64,000 bases of DNA from positions 1,015,001 to 1,079,000 of the forward strand of contig JAIQDT010000027.1 of assembly GCA_021521415.1 (NCBI GenBank), read 5' to 3'. Positions 44,483 through 55,397 of the stretch are shown here, in pieces (within the stretch, counting starts at the first letter, position 1; each line of letters starts with the position of its first letter). The position numbers and the translations under genes were made by a program. This stretch comes from Bidens hawaiensis (taxonomy: Eukaryota > Streptophyta > Magnoliopsida > Asterales > Asteraceae). The notes under the pieces are model-generated. The model ran no database searches, was not told the DNA's origin, and saw nothing but the letters and a program-made list of their open reading frames with translations.

Positions 44483-45648
44483 TGTCAGGTCCCAGATTCT
44501 TGGTAGATCGTTAACAGATTATGTCATAACTCACACAATAATGTATTGACAAGAGAGTTAATGATGGGTTGCTACATTTAGAAAGAAAACCGTTTGATGA
44601 AGGCGGAATCAATAACAAACGATTTAGTTGCTGAACAATTAATCAAAGTTAACTAACACACAATATTAACTCAAAAGATTTCCATTTATATAATATTAAT
44701 CATACAAACGATAATCTATCTAGGGTTTCTTGATGTGAAAGCTATGTCCGTACGATTCAAAGAACAGATGACACTCACAAATATTCTCTCTAATTTTGTA
44801 TTCAGCTGCTGTTAGGAGGCGTGCCCTAAATATTCCTTTTATAGGCCTGACACCTCCTTTACAGCTGCCATTCCTTCTAGAACCCTAAATAAATAGTACA
44901 TATCCAAATTAAATATTCAAAACTATCCTAAGTGTAAAACAAGTCTTTCGGGTAGGCTTTGTAGAAGTAAACTTCTCCGAGTAGACTTTGTGCTATGCCT
45001 TCCTTGTTAGACTTGGTAACCTTGAAGTGTGCCCAGGAACAGTTTTCCGGGTATGCTTTACTTGAAGTATTTTCCAAAGGAAAATACTCACCAGGCAGAC
45101 TTCAATCTTCTTGATTATATCAAACTTTGCCCGATATAAACTTACGAGCAACCTTGTTCTTCAATGGTCCCAGCAACTCCTTGCTTGGAATTAGCTTATT
45201 AGCAAAGTGTGCTTGGGAGCACTGTACCCTGCTTGAGTTGAACCCTACTCGATGTTACTTGAGATATTTCATTACACATCAAGCTTACTCGGACCACTGT
45301 ATTATTAAAGAATACCTTGCCCGATCTTCCAATCACTTGGCTTCATGAGCTTGGTTAGCCAAGAGCTTACTCTGAAGTAAACCTTACTCGGCTATGAAGA
45401 ACAAACCTGCTTGATATAGTGAACCTTGCCCGGGTATACACTAAAGAGTGAACCTTGCCCGGATATCCACTAAAGAAGACTTCTTGAAGATAACCCTGCC
45501 CAACAGGCAAAATATCGTGCCCGGCTAAGTAAAACCTTGCTCGAAGGTCTCAGGTGTGCCCGGTTCCATACTTAGTGATATATCTGAGGAGTTTGAGAAG
45601 ATTCCAATCTTCCTTGTAATCAGTTTTGGGTCAAATCTTGACTCAACA
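44483..45648 (-). repeat. 5' LTR of SIRE copia element (1166 bp)
   Basis: The partner of 18381-19523, ending ACTCAACA at 45648 followed by the AAAAG target duplication. TGCCCGGA-like words recur in it as in its partner. Confidence 0.93.
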
Positions 45649-46590
45649 AAAAGGATGATGATGATGATGATGAGGATTATCCAAGAATTTTCGAGTATTG
45701 CTTCTTTGTTTATACCCATGGCTAAATATGTGCTACTAGGGATCTTGGAGAAAAAGCAAGATGCCTCGGAAAAACGAGAAATCAACATCCTTCAAGGATA
45801 AGTCCAAATAGTGTGCATTCCACGAGGATTTCGGTCATTTGACCGATGACTATATCAGTCTGAGGACAGAAATAGGGTATCTTCTAAGCAAGGGCCACTT
45901 CAAGGAGCTTTTAAGAAGAAGGAAGTCAAGGATCCAGGATCCTGAAGATGTTTCACAGAAAGCAGCTCCACCTGATGCACAGATCATCAATTTTATCTCT
46001 GGGGGTTCAGACATTTGTGGGACCTCATTCTCTTTGGCAAAGAGGCACGCCAAGGAAACCAAGTTGTAAAATGGTGAAAGACCCATCCGGACGACCATGT
46101 TAACCGATCAAAGGATTATCACCTTTGATGAAGAGGATCGCATGCATCTTCAAGATCCTCACCATGACGGTTTGGTCATTCCTTAGTTTATTGCTAATCA
46201 CTATGTTCGTAGGTACCTAGTCGATGGCGGAAGTTTAGTAAACATAATTCAGGCCGATGTGCTAAAAAATGAACATTCCTGAATCAGAAATCACACCAAG
46301 ATCACCTGTCCTTGTTGGTTTTTGTGGAGAAACCCAAAACACATTGGGGGGCATCAAGCTGCTTATTTATATTAAGGGAGTAAATTCTTTCCAAAAATTT
46401 TATGTTATAGATAACTTATCATGTTGCAATGTAATTCTTGGCAGGCCATGGATACTTGAAATGAAAGAAGTAGCTTCCACCTACCATCATGGGGAGTAGT
46501 GAAGATAGATATTGACCAAGCAGAAGCAAGGAACTACTATTCCTCTTCTATGAAGCCAGCAACGAAGCAAACTATCGTATAGCAATCAAT
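45649..46590 (+). pseudogene. gag end and protease, Tat copy C
   Basis: Resumes copy C after the copia insertion. The zinc-binding region reads CAFHEDFGHLTDD near 45815, with Cys replaced by Tyr at the last ligand, then LSKGHFKELL and FISGGSDICGTSF. The protease follows from about 46215: VDGGSLVNI active-site region, PIYIEG-like strand and ILGRPWILEMKEVAS. Frames change at 46066, 46185 and 46265. Confidence 0.82.
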
Positions 46591-48144
46591 GCATAATTCT
46601 AGAGAGGTACTGGAGGCTCGGGAAAAAGATTTGAAAGAAGTGTTCTTGGACCCTGAGGATCCAGATGTAAAGGTATATATAGGATCCAACATCCTTAGCA
46701 ACATTGAAGAGGATTTGGTATCCTTCCTCAAGCACAGGAAGTCCACCTTTGCCATCAAACACTTTGATATGACAGGTATATCTAAAGATATTATTACACA
46801 TAAGTTAGGAATAGATACTTCTATCGGGCATGTCCACCAGAAACAGTGGAAGTTTGCGCTTTAAAGAAATATCATTATACAAGAAGAAGTGGAAAAAATT
46901 CTCAAAGCAGGTATGATACAAGAGGTAAAGTATTCACGATGGTTAGCCAATGTAGTGGTAGTTACTAACAAAAATGGAAAGTGGAGGGTATGTGTCAATT
47001 TCACTGATTTAAACAAGGCATGTCCCAAGGATCCTTTCCCCTTACCACACATTGACTCTATAGTGGATGCCATGGAAGGACATGAAATGCTAACTTTTAT
47101 GGATGCTTTCTTTGGATTTCAATAAATTCAGATGAACCCATCTGATCAAGAGGATACCGCATTCATGAGTCCTACCGAAATATACTGCTATATTGCTATG
47201 TCATTTGGACTAAGATATGCAGGGGCAACATACCAAAGAATAGTCGACATGATGTTCAAGGATCAGCTAGGAAAGACCATGGAAGTCTACATAGATGACA
47301 TAGTAGTGAAGTCGAAGAGAGCTGAGGATCACCTTAAACCTTGAATCATTCAACATCCTCGATCAGTATAACATGAAACTGAACCCATCAGAGTGTCATT
47401 TCAGTGTGAAGGCTGGAAAGTTCCTAGGTTATATGGTGACTAAGAGAGGGATAGAAGCAAGCCCCGAACAGATTGAAGCCATTATCAATTTGAAGTCTCT
47501 TGTAAATGCTAAAGATGTCCAAAGACTGACGGGATGCCCTTAACTGATTCATTTCCAGGTCCTCAGAGAAGAGTAAAGACTTCAATGGTATCTTGAGAAA
47601 GAATAATAAGTTTGAATGGACTCAAAGGCATGAGGATGCACGGAAGGCCCTTAAGGATTACTTATCCTCAGCACCAGCCACGATGAAGCCAACAGATGGT
47701 GAGCTGTTGTCCTTATACATAGCCGTTTCAGGTAATGCAGTCAGTGCTGTTCTGGCCAAGGATCATGAAGGTCAACAACATCCGGTATATTATGTAAGTA
47801 AAAGCTTATTAGACACAGAGGTCAGGTATTCTCACCTTTAAATATTAATTCTTGCTTTAATCATGGCCTCAACCAAGTTGAGACACTGTTTTGAAACACA
47901 TACAACTATTTTGAGAACTAACTACCATGTTAAGAATGTGCTTAGAAAGCCAGAATTGTCAGGAAGGATGGCCAAGTGGGCTGTGAAGCTAAGCGCATAT
48001 GATATTCAATATCAGCCCAGAACAGCCATTACGTCACAAGCTCTTGCAGACTTTTTGGCTGATTTCAGTAGTGACTTGCAAAAGGAAGCTGATTTGGAAG
48101 TTCAGCAACTAGAAGAAACCAAGGATCCACGGACCCTCTTTTAA
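46589..48144 (+). pseudogene. Reverse transcriptase-RNase H, Tat copy C
   Basis: Reverse transcriptase motifs: VVVTNKNGKWRVCVNFTDLN (46940), PFPLPHIDSIVDAM, MDAFFGFQ then stop, MSFGLRYAGATYQR, and catalytic VYIDDIVVKS (47285). The RNase H: YYVSKSLLDTEVRYSHL, KLRHCFETHT, and KLSAYDIQYQPRTAITSQALADFLADFSSD. At least five stops or frameshifts separate open blocks. Confidence 0.88.
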
Positions 48145-48700
48145 AAATGGTGCATCCAACGTAAGAAAAACAGGATTGGGTATTCTACTGAAATCGCCAT
48201 GAGGGACATAGTACCCCGGTCCAATACATGCACATTCCAAGCCACCAACAACGAGGCATAATACAAAGCACTTATCGCAAGTTTAATTTTAGCTAAACAA
48301 ATGAGGATCAGGTATCTTCAAGTTTATATAGATTCTTTACTTATAACTAACCATTTTAACGGGGCTTATACCATGAAAGGTGAGAACATGATCAAATTTT
48401 TAGAAATTGTGAAGAAACTAGCAAAATCCTTCGAGTTGTTTAGTATCATGTATGTACCAAGGGAAGAAAATACTGGGGTAGATGCCTTAGCAAACTTAGC
48501 ATCATCCTTGAAGATCCCAGATGATGTAAAGATACCCATCATTCACATATTGTATCCGGCAATTGGAGAACAGGAAGCTATGGAGGTAACAATGGATAAT
48601 GAAGAAGAATTCAAGGATCCTTTATCCTCTCCAAAAATAGGATCTTGGATCCTTCCAATCAAGAAGTTCCTCCAAGACGAAGAAATCCCTATATAGGAGA
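48145..48700 (+). pseudogene. Second RNase H domain, Tat copy C
   Basis: Visible are ATNNEA (after a stop), VYIDSLLITNHFNGAY, and VPREENTGVDALANLAS. It is the Tat-specific domain between RNase H and integrase and aligns closely with copy A at 6201-6467. Confidence 0.8.
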
Positions 48701-49860
48701 AACCTAAAGCTTTTAGAATAAAGGTATCGCCGTTCATTATTTTACAAGATACTGTATATAGAAAATCTCTTGCAGATCCCTATTTGAGATGCATCAAGGA
48801 TCCTGAAATACAAGAGGTGCTACAAGACTTCCATGAAGGCGACTGCAGCAACCACATATAGGGAAGAGCATTATTCTCCAGAATACTTAGGACTGGGTAC
48901 TTCTGGCCAACGATGAACAAGGATGCAATGGAATACTCAAAGATGTGTGATGCTTGCCAAAGGCATGGAAACATCCTTCACCAGCCAGCAGAACCAATGT
49001 ATCCTATATCCTCTTCATGGCTCATGAAGTGGGGAAGGGATATTGTTGGCAAGCTACCAAAGGCACCCAACGGAAAGGTCTTTATGCTTGCTATGACATA
49101 ATACTTCTCTAAATGGATTGAGGCAGAAGCATTTGTGCAAGTCTGAGAGAGGGAAGTTATATCCTTCATTAAAAGAAATATTATAACTAGATTTGGTATC
49201 CCATCTGAAATTATTTGTGATAATGGATCCCAATTTATTAGGAAAAGAACTACTAACTTTTGTGACAGTTGGGGCATCAAGATGATCATTTCTACACCAG
49301 TTCATCCTCAAGCCAATGGTCAAGCAGAGTCAAGCAACAAAATTATCATCAACAACTTGAAGAAGAAGCTAGGATCCAAGAAAGGCAAGTTGGCTGAGGA
49401 ACTTCCTTATGTTCTTTGGGCAAATAGAACAACACCCAAGAATGCAACAGGTCAAACACCCTTCTTATCGGTGTTTGGATCAGAAACTGTAATTCCTATA
49501 GAGATGGTGGTTCCTACTTCTAGAACAAGCATCCGTGATCCTCATGCCAACAATGAAAGTCTTATCCAGGATCTAGACACTGTTGATGAGCTCAGAGACC
49601 TAGCAATGATCTGAATGGCATCATACCAACAAACGATAGCTGGGGCATACAACAAGAACATCAGGATTAAAAGATTTCAAGAAGGATATTTGGTCTTAAG
49701 GAAAGCTTTCCAAAATACAACTAATCCCGCAGATGGAAAGCTTGCACCAAAGTGGGAAGGGCCCTACTTGATTGAATCAGATCAGGAAAGGGGGCATATC
49801 ATCTACTTACCATGGAAGGTGACCGACTGACAAGAGCATGGAATGTTATCCATCTAAAGA
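48700..49860 (+). pseudogene. Integrase, Tat copy C
   Basis: Zinc region ending CDACQRHGN (48950). The core has Asp in [13 protein letters not shown], Asp in CDNGSQF (49218) and Glu in QAESSNK (49325), followed by TPKNATGQTPF and GSETVIPIEMVV. The C-terminal part with APKWEGPYLIESD reaches about 49860. Stops lie at 48857, 49099, 49144 and 49612. Confidence 0.88.
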
Positions 49861-50349
49861 ATACTTCATTTAATCGGGATCAAGGATCCTAAAGTCGGTA
49901 AAATCTTGACATTTATTCATTTCAGAATTATATTATTAACTAAAAGATATTATATCCTTAACATTTATCTTTTCCAAGCTTTAAGTGACAATGCACATGC
50001 CAATTAGAGATTCAATTATAAAGAGGTTGGCCACCTCTCCCCCACGTCTGAGGTACAGGTCTTCCAAGGTTTAAAGGTTTTTGCCTTTCTCACAAATTAG
50101 AGTTTCTACACTCTCTCCTGTAGTGCACGCTATCCAAAGTATAGTTCGGGGAAATGGGACCACTACACGCTTATGGCTGACAATTTCATTGCTTTTGGCT
50201 ATATGGAGGATCCTACGAATTAATGGTAGACGTACCATACACAAGGTTTCTAAAATTTTCATGTTAGCTAAGGTTTTGGCGTTTTCACGTCACTTACGTT
50301 TGGGCTAAGTCCTGGTTCAGGCGAGTCCCCAGTTTAACATTCGTATATA

Positions 50350-50465
50350 TGGGCATGTCCCCAATTTATTTGGGCTTGTCCCCAGTTTATTTGGGCTTTC
50401 CCCCAGTTTGTTGGGCTTGCCAGTTTATTTGGGAATGTTCCCAGTTTGTAGGGTTTAATCCCAGT
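50350..50465. repeat. 21-bp tandem repeat, about 6 units (Tat copy C)
   Basis: Degenerate copies of the same GGGCTTGTCCCCAGTTTATT unit as in copy B at 13274-13475. Confidence 0.85.
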
Positions 50466-50647
50466 TAGTATGATAAGTTATTTGCATCAGGTATCCTGAG
50501 TCTAACTACAAGGATCATAGAAGCATTCACATTTGTGGTAACTTAGGTCTAATCAGAACTTATGGTATGATCTTTACTTATTAATTTATATTTGTTCGGA
50601 TTAAATCTTTATAAATTTATATATTTAAGGATTCGGGATCCTTAATA

Positions 50648-50902
50648 CTCCCTCCGTCCCATTATAAGTGTCATAGTTTGACTTTTCAAGTCTTTCTTTT
50701 GCATCCTTGACCGTAAATATTTTTATTCGTGTCATATAATACTTGATGAAAACTATATCAATGTAAAATACATTTAAAACTCAATCCATTCATATATTTT
50801 AAATAAAGTATTATATAACACAAACAAATATATTGTCGGTCAAAGTTAAACAAGAAAGACTTGAAAAATCAAAATAGGACACTTATAATGGGACGGAGGA
50901 AG
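50648..50902. mobile_element. Stowaway-like MITE (255 bp)
   Basis: Begins CTCCCTCCGTCCCATTATAA, the classic plant Stowaway (Tc1/mariner-derived) terminus, and ends with its near-complement. The inverted repeats extend about 50 bp with few mismatches. TA flanks both ends (50646-50647 and 50903-50904). Copy B near 13645 shows the same place without the insertion. No coding capacity. Confidence 0.95.
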
Positions 50903-51339
50903 TATGTTTTTATAAGGTTAATTTGCCCTTCAAATTTTTCGTAAAACTTTCTCAAAACTTATAATAAAACTGAAACTATAACAGCTATGCTTTTAGAATA
51001 ATAAACAATAAGCAAATAGTCAAAATATTAAAGATATTGTTATTAAAAGTCACCTGGGCTTACCAAAAACCGTAACCTGGATTTCACCATACGAAAGACG
51101 GACCATCCACCCAAGTTAAGAAGGTGTTACTAATAGTTTTAAAGTGCAGTAAAGACAAAGGAAAAGGGCATCAAAGGCTTCATCCCCGACAAAAAAATGA
51201 TCCATCCACCTTTGCCACCCCTTATAATTGTCTTAAGGATCACAGATCCTTTACCCTAGTTAACTATTGTCTTAAGTACAAACCAGCAAATATCTATTAA
51301 AACACAAACAAATAAAAAATGGGTTGGGCCTTGTCTTTT

Positions 51340-51864
51340 CTATCCTTCATTGCCCACTTTGGCAGCCTCCTCTTTAACCGCTGCATCCTTCCCCGCATCC
51401 GTCATCTCAGCCTCTTGACCACCAGCCGCGGTATCCGTGCTTTCACCGACTTCATCTTCACTAACGCCTAACGCTGCCATAGCCTGCTTCCACTTCGCTA
51501 AGTCCTGCGCGGATTTGTCAAAGGATGGATCATTAGCCTTGGTGAACATCTTGATCTTGGCCTGGAGAACATACTTGGAAACCCAAATCTTTGATTCATT
51601 GGTAGCACGGGTCACCTCCTCCTGTAGCTGAGCCTCTACCGAGGATGCGTGCTCCTCGGCTAGTTTCTTTTCCTTGGTTAGCTTGGAGATCGTTTTGTCC
51701 TTAGCAGTAGCCATAGACCTCATCCCAGAAGGGTCTCTTCATAATCCTTCACCATCTTGTCGTAGTGGCTCTTAGCAGAATCCATGGCCTGTATGTTACA
51801 ACAAAATAAGTTCAAAAGGATTTTGGATCCACGAGAGCAGATAAAAAGGATAAAGGATCCTAAC
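51340..51864 (-). pseudogene. Antisense accessory gene, coiled-coil part (Tat copy C)
   Basis: Antisense to copy C. The block from 51790 (MDSAKSHYDKMVKDYEETLL) shifts frame near 51722 into a block of about 125 codons rich in Lys, Glu and Ala (SKLTKEKKLAEEHASSVEAQ), likely coiled coil, with an acidic tail ending EEAAKVGNEG at 51340. Just before the first block the sequence TAACATACAG then GCCATGG looks like a splice acceptor. The gene continues upstream at 54149, the small LTR element at 51865-54148 having inserted between. Function unknown. Confidence 0.65.
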
Positions 51865-52428
51865 TGTAGGTCCCCCCGGGGCGTCGCCGATCGATACGAG
51901 ATCCGCACGATGTCTAGGAGTGCGGAATCCTCCTAGACTCGTTTATTGGTCTAGAAGACAAAGAACACAAACACGTACACGAACAAATACACGAACAAAT
52001 ACAAGAACGGGATAATCAAATCTGCAGATTCTTATATAATAATCAAAACACGTTACATACCGTAACCAAACATAAAACACGACTGACCCGAGATGAGCTC
52101 TACCTCGGGTCGTCTCACACGACTCTCCTTGTCTCTTACTCTCTCTAAACAAACAAACTGCTCAAAACACACACTAATTTCTGGATTACTAAACCTAAAC
52201 AAGACACACGTATATATATAAAACATTTTCGGGCCTGGGCTTCAGTAGGCGAAGTTGTTATAACTTCGCCTATGGCGAAGTTATTCTAACTTCGCCTATG
52301 GCAGAAGTTGTTACAACTTCGCCTACGGCGAAGTTGTTATAACTTCGCCTATGGCGAAGTTGTTCTAACTTCGTACTTTGTTTCCGCTGATCAGAATTGC
52401 ATAGCGACGGTCACAAAATGCACCAACA
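51865..52428 (-). repeat. 3' LTR of small non-coding element (564 bp)
   Basis: On the plus strand from TGTAGGTCCCCCC to AATGCACCAACA. It has one extra unit of about 26 bp in the AACTTCGCC array relative to its partner, and about six substitutions. Confidence 0.93.
52246..52375. repeat. Inverted-word array GGCGAAGTT/AACTTCGCC
   Basis: Ten alternating forward and reverse copies of the 9-bp word in about 130 bp, forming stem-loops such as GGCGAAGTT-GTTAT-AACTTCGCC. Eight copies occur in the sister LTR (53993-54100). Confidence 0.88.
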
Positions 52429-53329
52429 GTCTCCCCTTTGACCGTTGCTCTCAATTCTAACAAACACAAAAGATCATCTGTTACACGACATGCACCAACA
52501 GTCCCCCTCTTAACTGATGATCTTCTGTTTGCAGTCAACCAGCCGTGTCTGAATCTGTCATGTAGCTTCACAAATCTACCAATCACCCAGCGTCTTCCAT
52601 ATCAGATCTTCCATTCAGTGTAAGCTTCTCCGACTATAACGATTGAGGTCTTTGAAATGCATGCATCCTCGTGCCAATAGATCATCTCAACCAATCACGT
52701 GAGTCCATCTGACTTCACCAACACGTGAAGTTTGGCTTCCTCCACAACTTCACCAACTCGTCGGCATACGATAAGGTTTAAAATTCAACTACTCAACATC
52801 AAGTGATCAATTTCATCACAAAACCACATTGACAGAATCTAACACATGACCATTAATTAATCCGAAGCATCTTCAATCACCAGGGATAATGATCAAGAAC
52901 ATAAACACTTTAGTTCCCGATTAAATCCAACTTGTTCCAGAATTTTCACTCTAATAAATAAGCATCACGTTTCAGGATCCAATTCTCGAACGCCTTGAAA
53001 ATAACATAAATAATATGCTCTGACCGCAATCCAGTAATGACAAAAACCTTCAGTTCAATTTGACTTTCTTCAGTTGGTCAACCTCGAACAACAACAATTT
53101 CATTGCCCACAAACACCCAAATATGTGTCAATATCCAGTTTCAATCAATATCCCATTCACAAACTCAACTCCATATCCAGAGTTGACACGTATTTGTTCA
53201 CACGTAAGACCCAGAGATAACAAGTTTCACTCGTTGACGGAACAACATCTCCGGTCTCACAATAATCGTGTACACCTGGCCATACAGACGAAAACTCCAA
53301 AACACTCTTTTTTTTTTTTTTTTTTTTCG

Positions 53330-53520
53330 CGTTAACTTCGCCTAAAGTCAACTTCGCCTGTCCATAACTTAGCCTATTCCATAACATCGCCTGACTGATA
53401 AGCGAACTTGTGAGGTAGGCGAAGTTGTGGATAACTTCGCTTAACCTTATATCTTCGCCTAAACCCTAAAATTTAAGCGACAACTTCGCCTGAACTCCAT
53501 AACTTCGCCTGCGGCGCTGT
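53330..53520. repeat. AACTTCGCC words in internal leader
   Basis: At least five exact copies and several variants, in both orientations, just downstream of the primer-binding site in the element's sense direction. It is the same word as in the LTRs. Confidence 0.8.
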
Positions 53521-53593
53521 TCAGCCAAGAACACATCAGATTCGTGCCAGAAACACCAAAACGCAGATCTCGAACCATAGCATAAGAGCCTAA

Positions 53594-53606
53594 GGCTCTG
53601 ATACCA
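53594..53606 (-). promoter_or_regulatory. Primer-binding site, small LTR element
   Basis: TGGTATCAGAGCC on the minus strand, 2 bp after the LTR end. Confidence 0.9.
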
Positions 53607-53608
53607 CA

Positions 53609-54148
53609 TGTAGGTCCCCCCGGGGCGTCGCCGATCGATACGAGATCCGCACGATGTCTAGGAGTGCGGAATCCTCCTAGACTCGTTTATTGGTGTAGAA
53701 GACGAAGAACACAAACACGTACACGAACAAATACACGAACAAATACAAGAACGGGATAATCAAATCTGCAGATTCTTATATAATAATCAAAACATGTTAC
53801 ATACCGTAACCAAACATAAAACACGACTGACCCGAGATGAGCTCTACCTCGGGTCGTCTCACACGATTCTCCTTGTCTCTTACTCTCTCTAAACAAACAA
53901 ACTGCTCAAAACACACACTAATTTCTGGATTACTAAACCTAAACAAGACACACGTATATATATATAAAACATTTTCGGGCCTGGGCTTCAGTAGGCGAAG
54001 TTGTTATAACTTCGCCTATGGCAGAAGTTGTTACAACTTCGCCTACGGCGAAGTTGTTATAACTTCGCCTATGGCGAAGTTGTTCTAACTTCGTACTTCG
54101 TTTCCGCTGATCAGAATTGCATAGCGACGGTCACAAAATGCACCAACA
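53609..54148 (-). repeat. 5' LTR of small non-coding element (540 bp)
   Basis: The partner of 51865-52428, with the same TG and CA ends. Confidence 0.93.
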
Positions 54149-55195
54149 CTAACATTGGAGATGAGATACTCTCCAGCCTCAAATGAGTCTTCTGGTTCAG
54201 CAGTCTTCTTTCTCTTGGAAGCTCCAAACTTAGCTCGAGTCATCACAGGACACGGCTCATGGACTGGTGTGGTCTTTGGGGTCTCCTTCTTCACAATAAG
54301 ACAATCAATGTCTTCTAAGGAGAATTGAGAAGCAGATAAACCAGAATTCTGAGCACCTACAAAGCGTAACATAAAGATATGTTTTCTATTATTTTCAATT
54401 ATTATTAAATAATATTATTGAAATTCTTACTTGCCATGTTGCTAATTGATTAAGAAATTGTCTCTTGGAAAGCTTCGGTAAACTTTGCTTGGAAAATTCT
54501 AATCTCTGGATCCAGTGCAAGGAATTTCTTCACTCTTTCTTTAACTCCGGGAAATTCGGGCAGCAAAGCAAAATTATCAACTGTAAAAGAAAGAATAAGT
54601 CGTTAATTGAAGAATCAGATATTCTCTCTATGATACCTTAAGGATCCAGGATCCTACCCTCCTTGATCCACCTCCTGGGTAAATCAAACCCACCAGGGAT
54701 TGAGTCCTTTTTTACAACGAAAAATTGGTTTGCCTAGAAGGACCCATTCTGGGTGGCTTTAAGGATGGGACTTGGTTGATGTGGTTTGGATTCAAAACGA
54801 AACATTCAGAGCCGTGAGTGACCAAAGTATAAAGATATGGCAGCTCTGATAAACCAAACTCGAGGCCTTCTTCATCAACGATCCTTTCGATGATGTGCGA
54901 TACCCTCCACAACATGGGCATCGCCTGAATATAGCTGATTCCGGTCAAGGTAAAGAAACTTTGGGTAAATCTTGGAAAGGGGTATTTGTAACCGATTAAG
55001 AAAGGCTAAGCCGGAAAGCAGATTCAAGATTTGGATACACAGTCACTTTGTACAGTGGAATCAAAGGGACGAAAGACGGTACCAGCCAAAAAAAATGATC
55101 AGAGATCATCGATTTCCGGGTCGGTAAATTTGCATATCTCGGAGGAAGGGTTAGAGTTCGCTCGAATCCGACTGTTCAGAAATTGAAAAGAAGAT
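54149..55195 (-). pseudogene. Antisense accessory gene, 5' part (Tat copy C)
   Basis: Reads leftward from about 55195. The first part (FTDPEIDDL, then a broken stretch, then MTGISYIQAMPMLWRVSHII, LYTLVTHGSECF, and DSIPGGFDLPRRW in a shifted frame) resembles the plant 'putative gypsy-type transposon' domain (Pfam PF04195, from memory) known from Tat accessory genes. Later parts are short exons. An intron at 54357-54431 has donor CAA then GTAAGA and acceptor TTTGTAG; another acceptor, TTTTACAG before TTGATAATT, is near 54583. The exon reading GAQNSGLSASQFSLEDIDCLI ends where the small LTR element inserted. Several frameshifts make it a pseudogene. Related accessory antisense genes are known in maize Grande; the role is unresolved. 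Confidence 0.65.
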
Positions 55196-55397
55196 AGAGA
55201 GAATAATACATGTTTAGCTGCTGAAGAGTGTGGTTATAAATGGATTATGATGACCACATATATAGGTGGCAAATCATTAATCAGGCTAAGTGATAATAAT
55301 TAATACTGACTCACGTCTAATCTTCTTATTTTTGCAGGAAATTTGAATTTCAAAATAACAGTCGTTATCCGCAAACAACCGCCTTATTGGGGGCAAT

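Larger units (their letters stand above)
18381..45648 (-). mobile_element. SIRE-type Ty1/copia element (interrupted), about 14.3 kb
   Basis: Reading right to left: 5' LTR 44483-45648, primer-binding site 44469-44480, gag, protease, integrase, reverse transcriptase-RNase H (ends 24197), a long spacer, an accessory ORF, polypurine tract, and 3' LTR 18381-19523. Target duplication AAAAG at 18376-18380 and 45649-45653 is perfect. A Tekay element (29485-42470) interrupts gag. Copia domain order (integrase before reverse transcriptase) is clear, and reverse transcriptase motifs such as YVDDIIFGSTN fit SIRE. At about 14.3 kb without the nested insertion it is long for copia. Confidence 0.93.
51865..54148 (-). 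mobile_element. Small non-coding LTR element (2284 bp)
   Basis: Two LTRs (51865-52428 and 53609-54148), an initiator-Met primer-binding site at 53594-53606 and a polypurine-like AAAGGGGAGAC at 52429-52439 show a minus-strand LTR retrotransposon. Target duplication CTAAC (51860-51864 and 54149-54153) is perfect. The 1180-bp internal part (52429-53608) has no ORF with any retroelement motif, so it must be mobilised by another element. LTR size is larger than classic TRIMs. A poly-T run lies at 53308-53327. Confidence 0.92.

Noticed and set aside
53060..53335. 91-codon plus-strand ORF in the small LTR element
   Set aside because: It ends in a poly-T-encoded Phe run, is antisense to the element, and has no recognisable motif.
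2838..53606. TGGTATCAGAGC stretches as tRNA genes
   Set aside because: They are only 12-13 bp, always adjacent to an LTR, and lack the rest of a tRNA; they are primer-binding sites.
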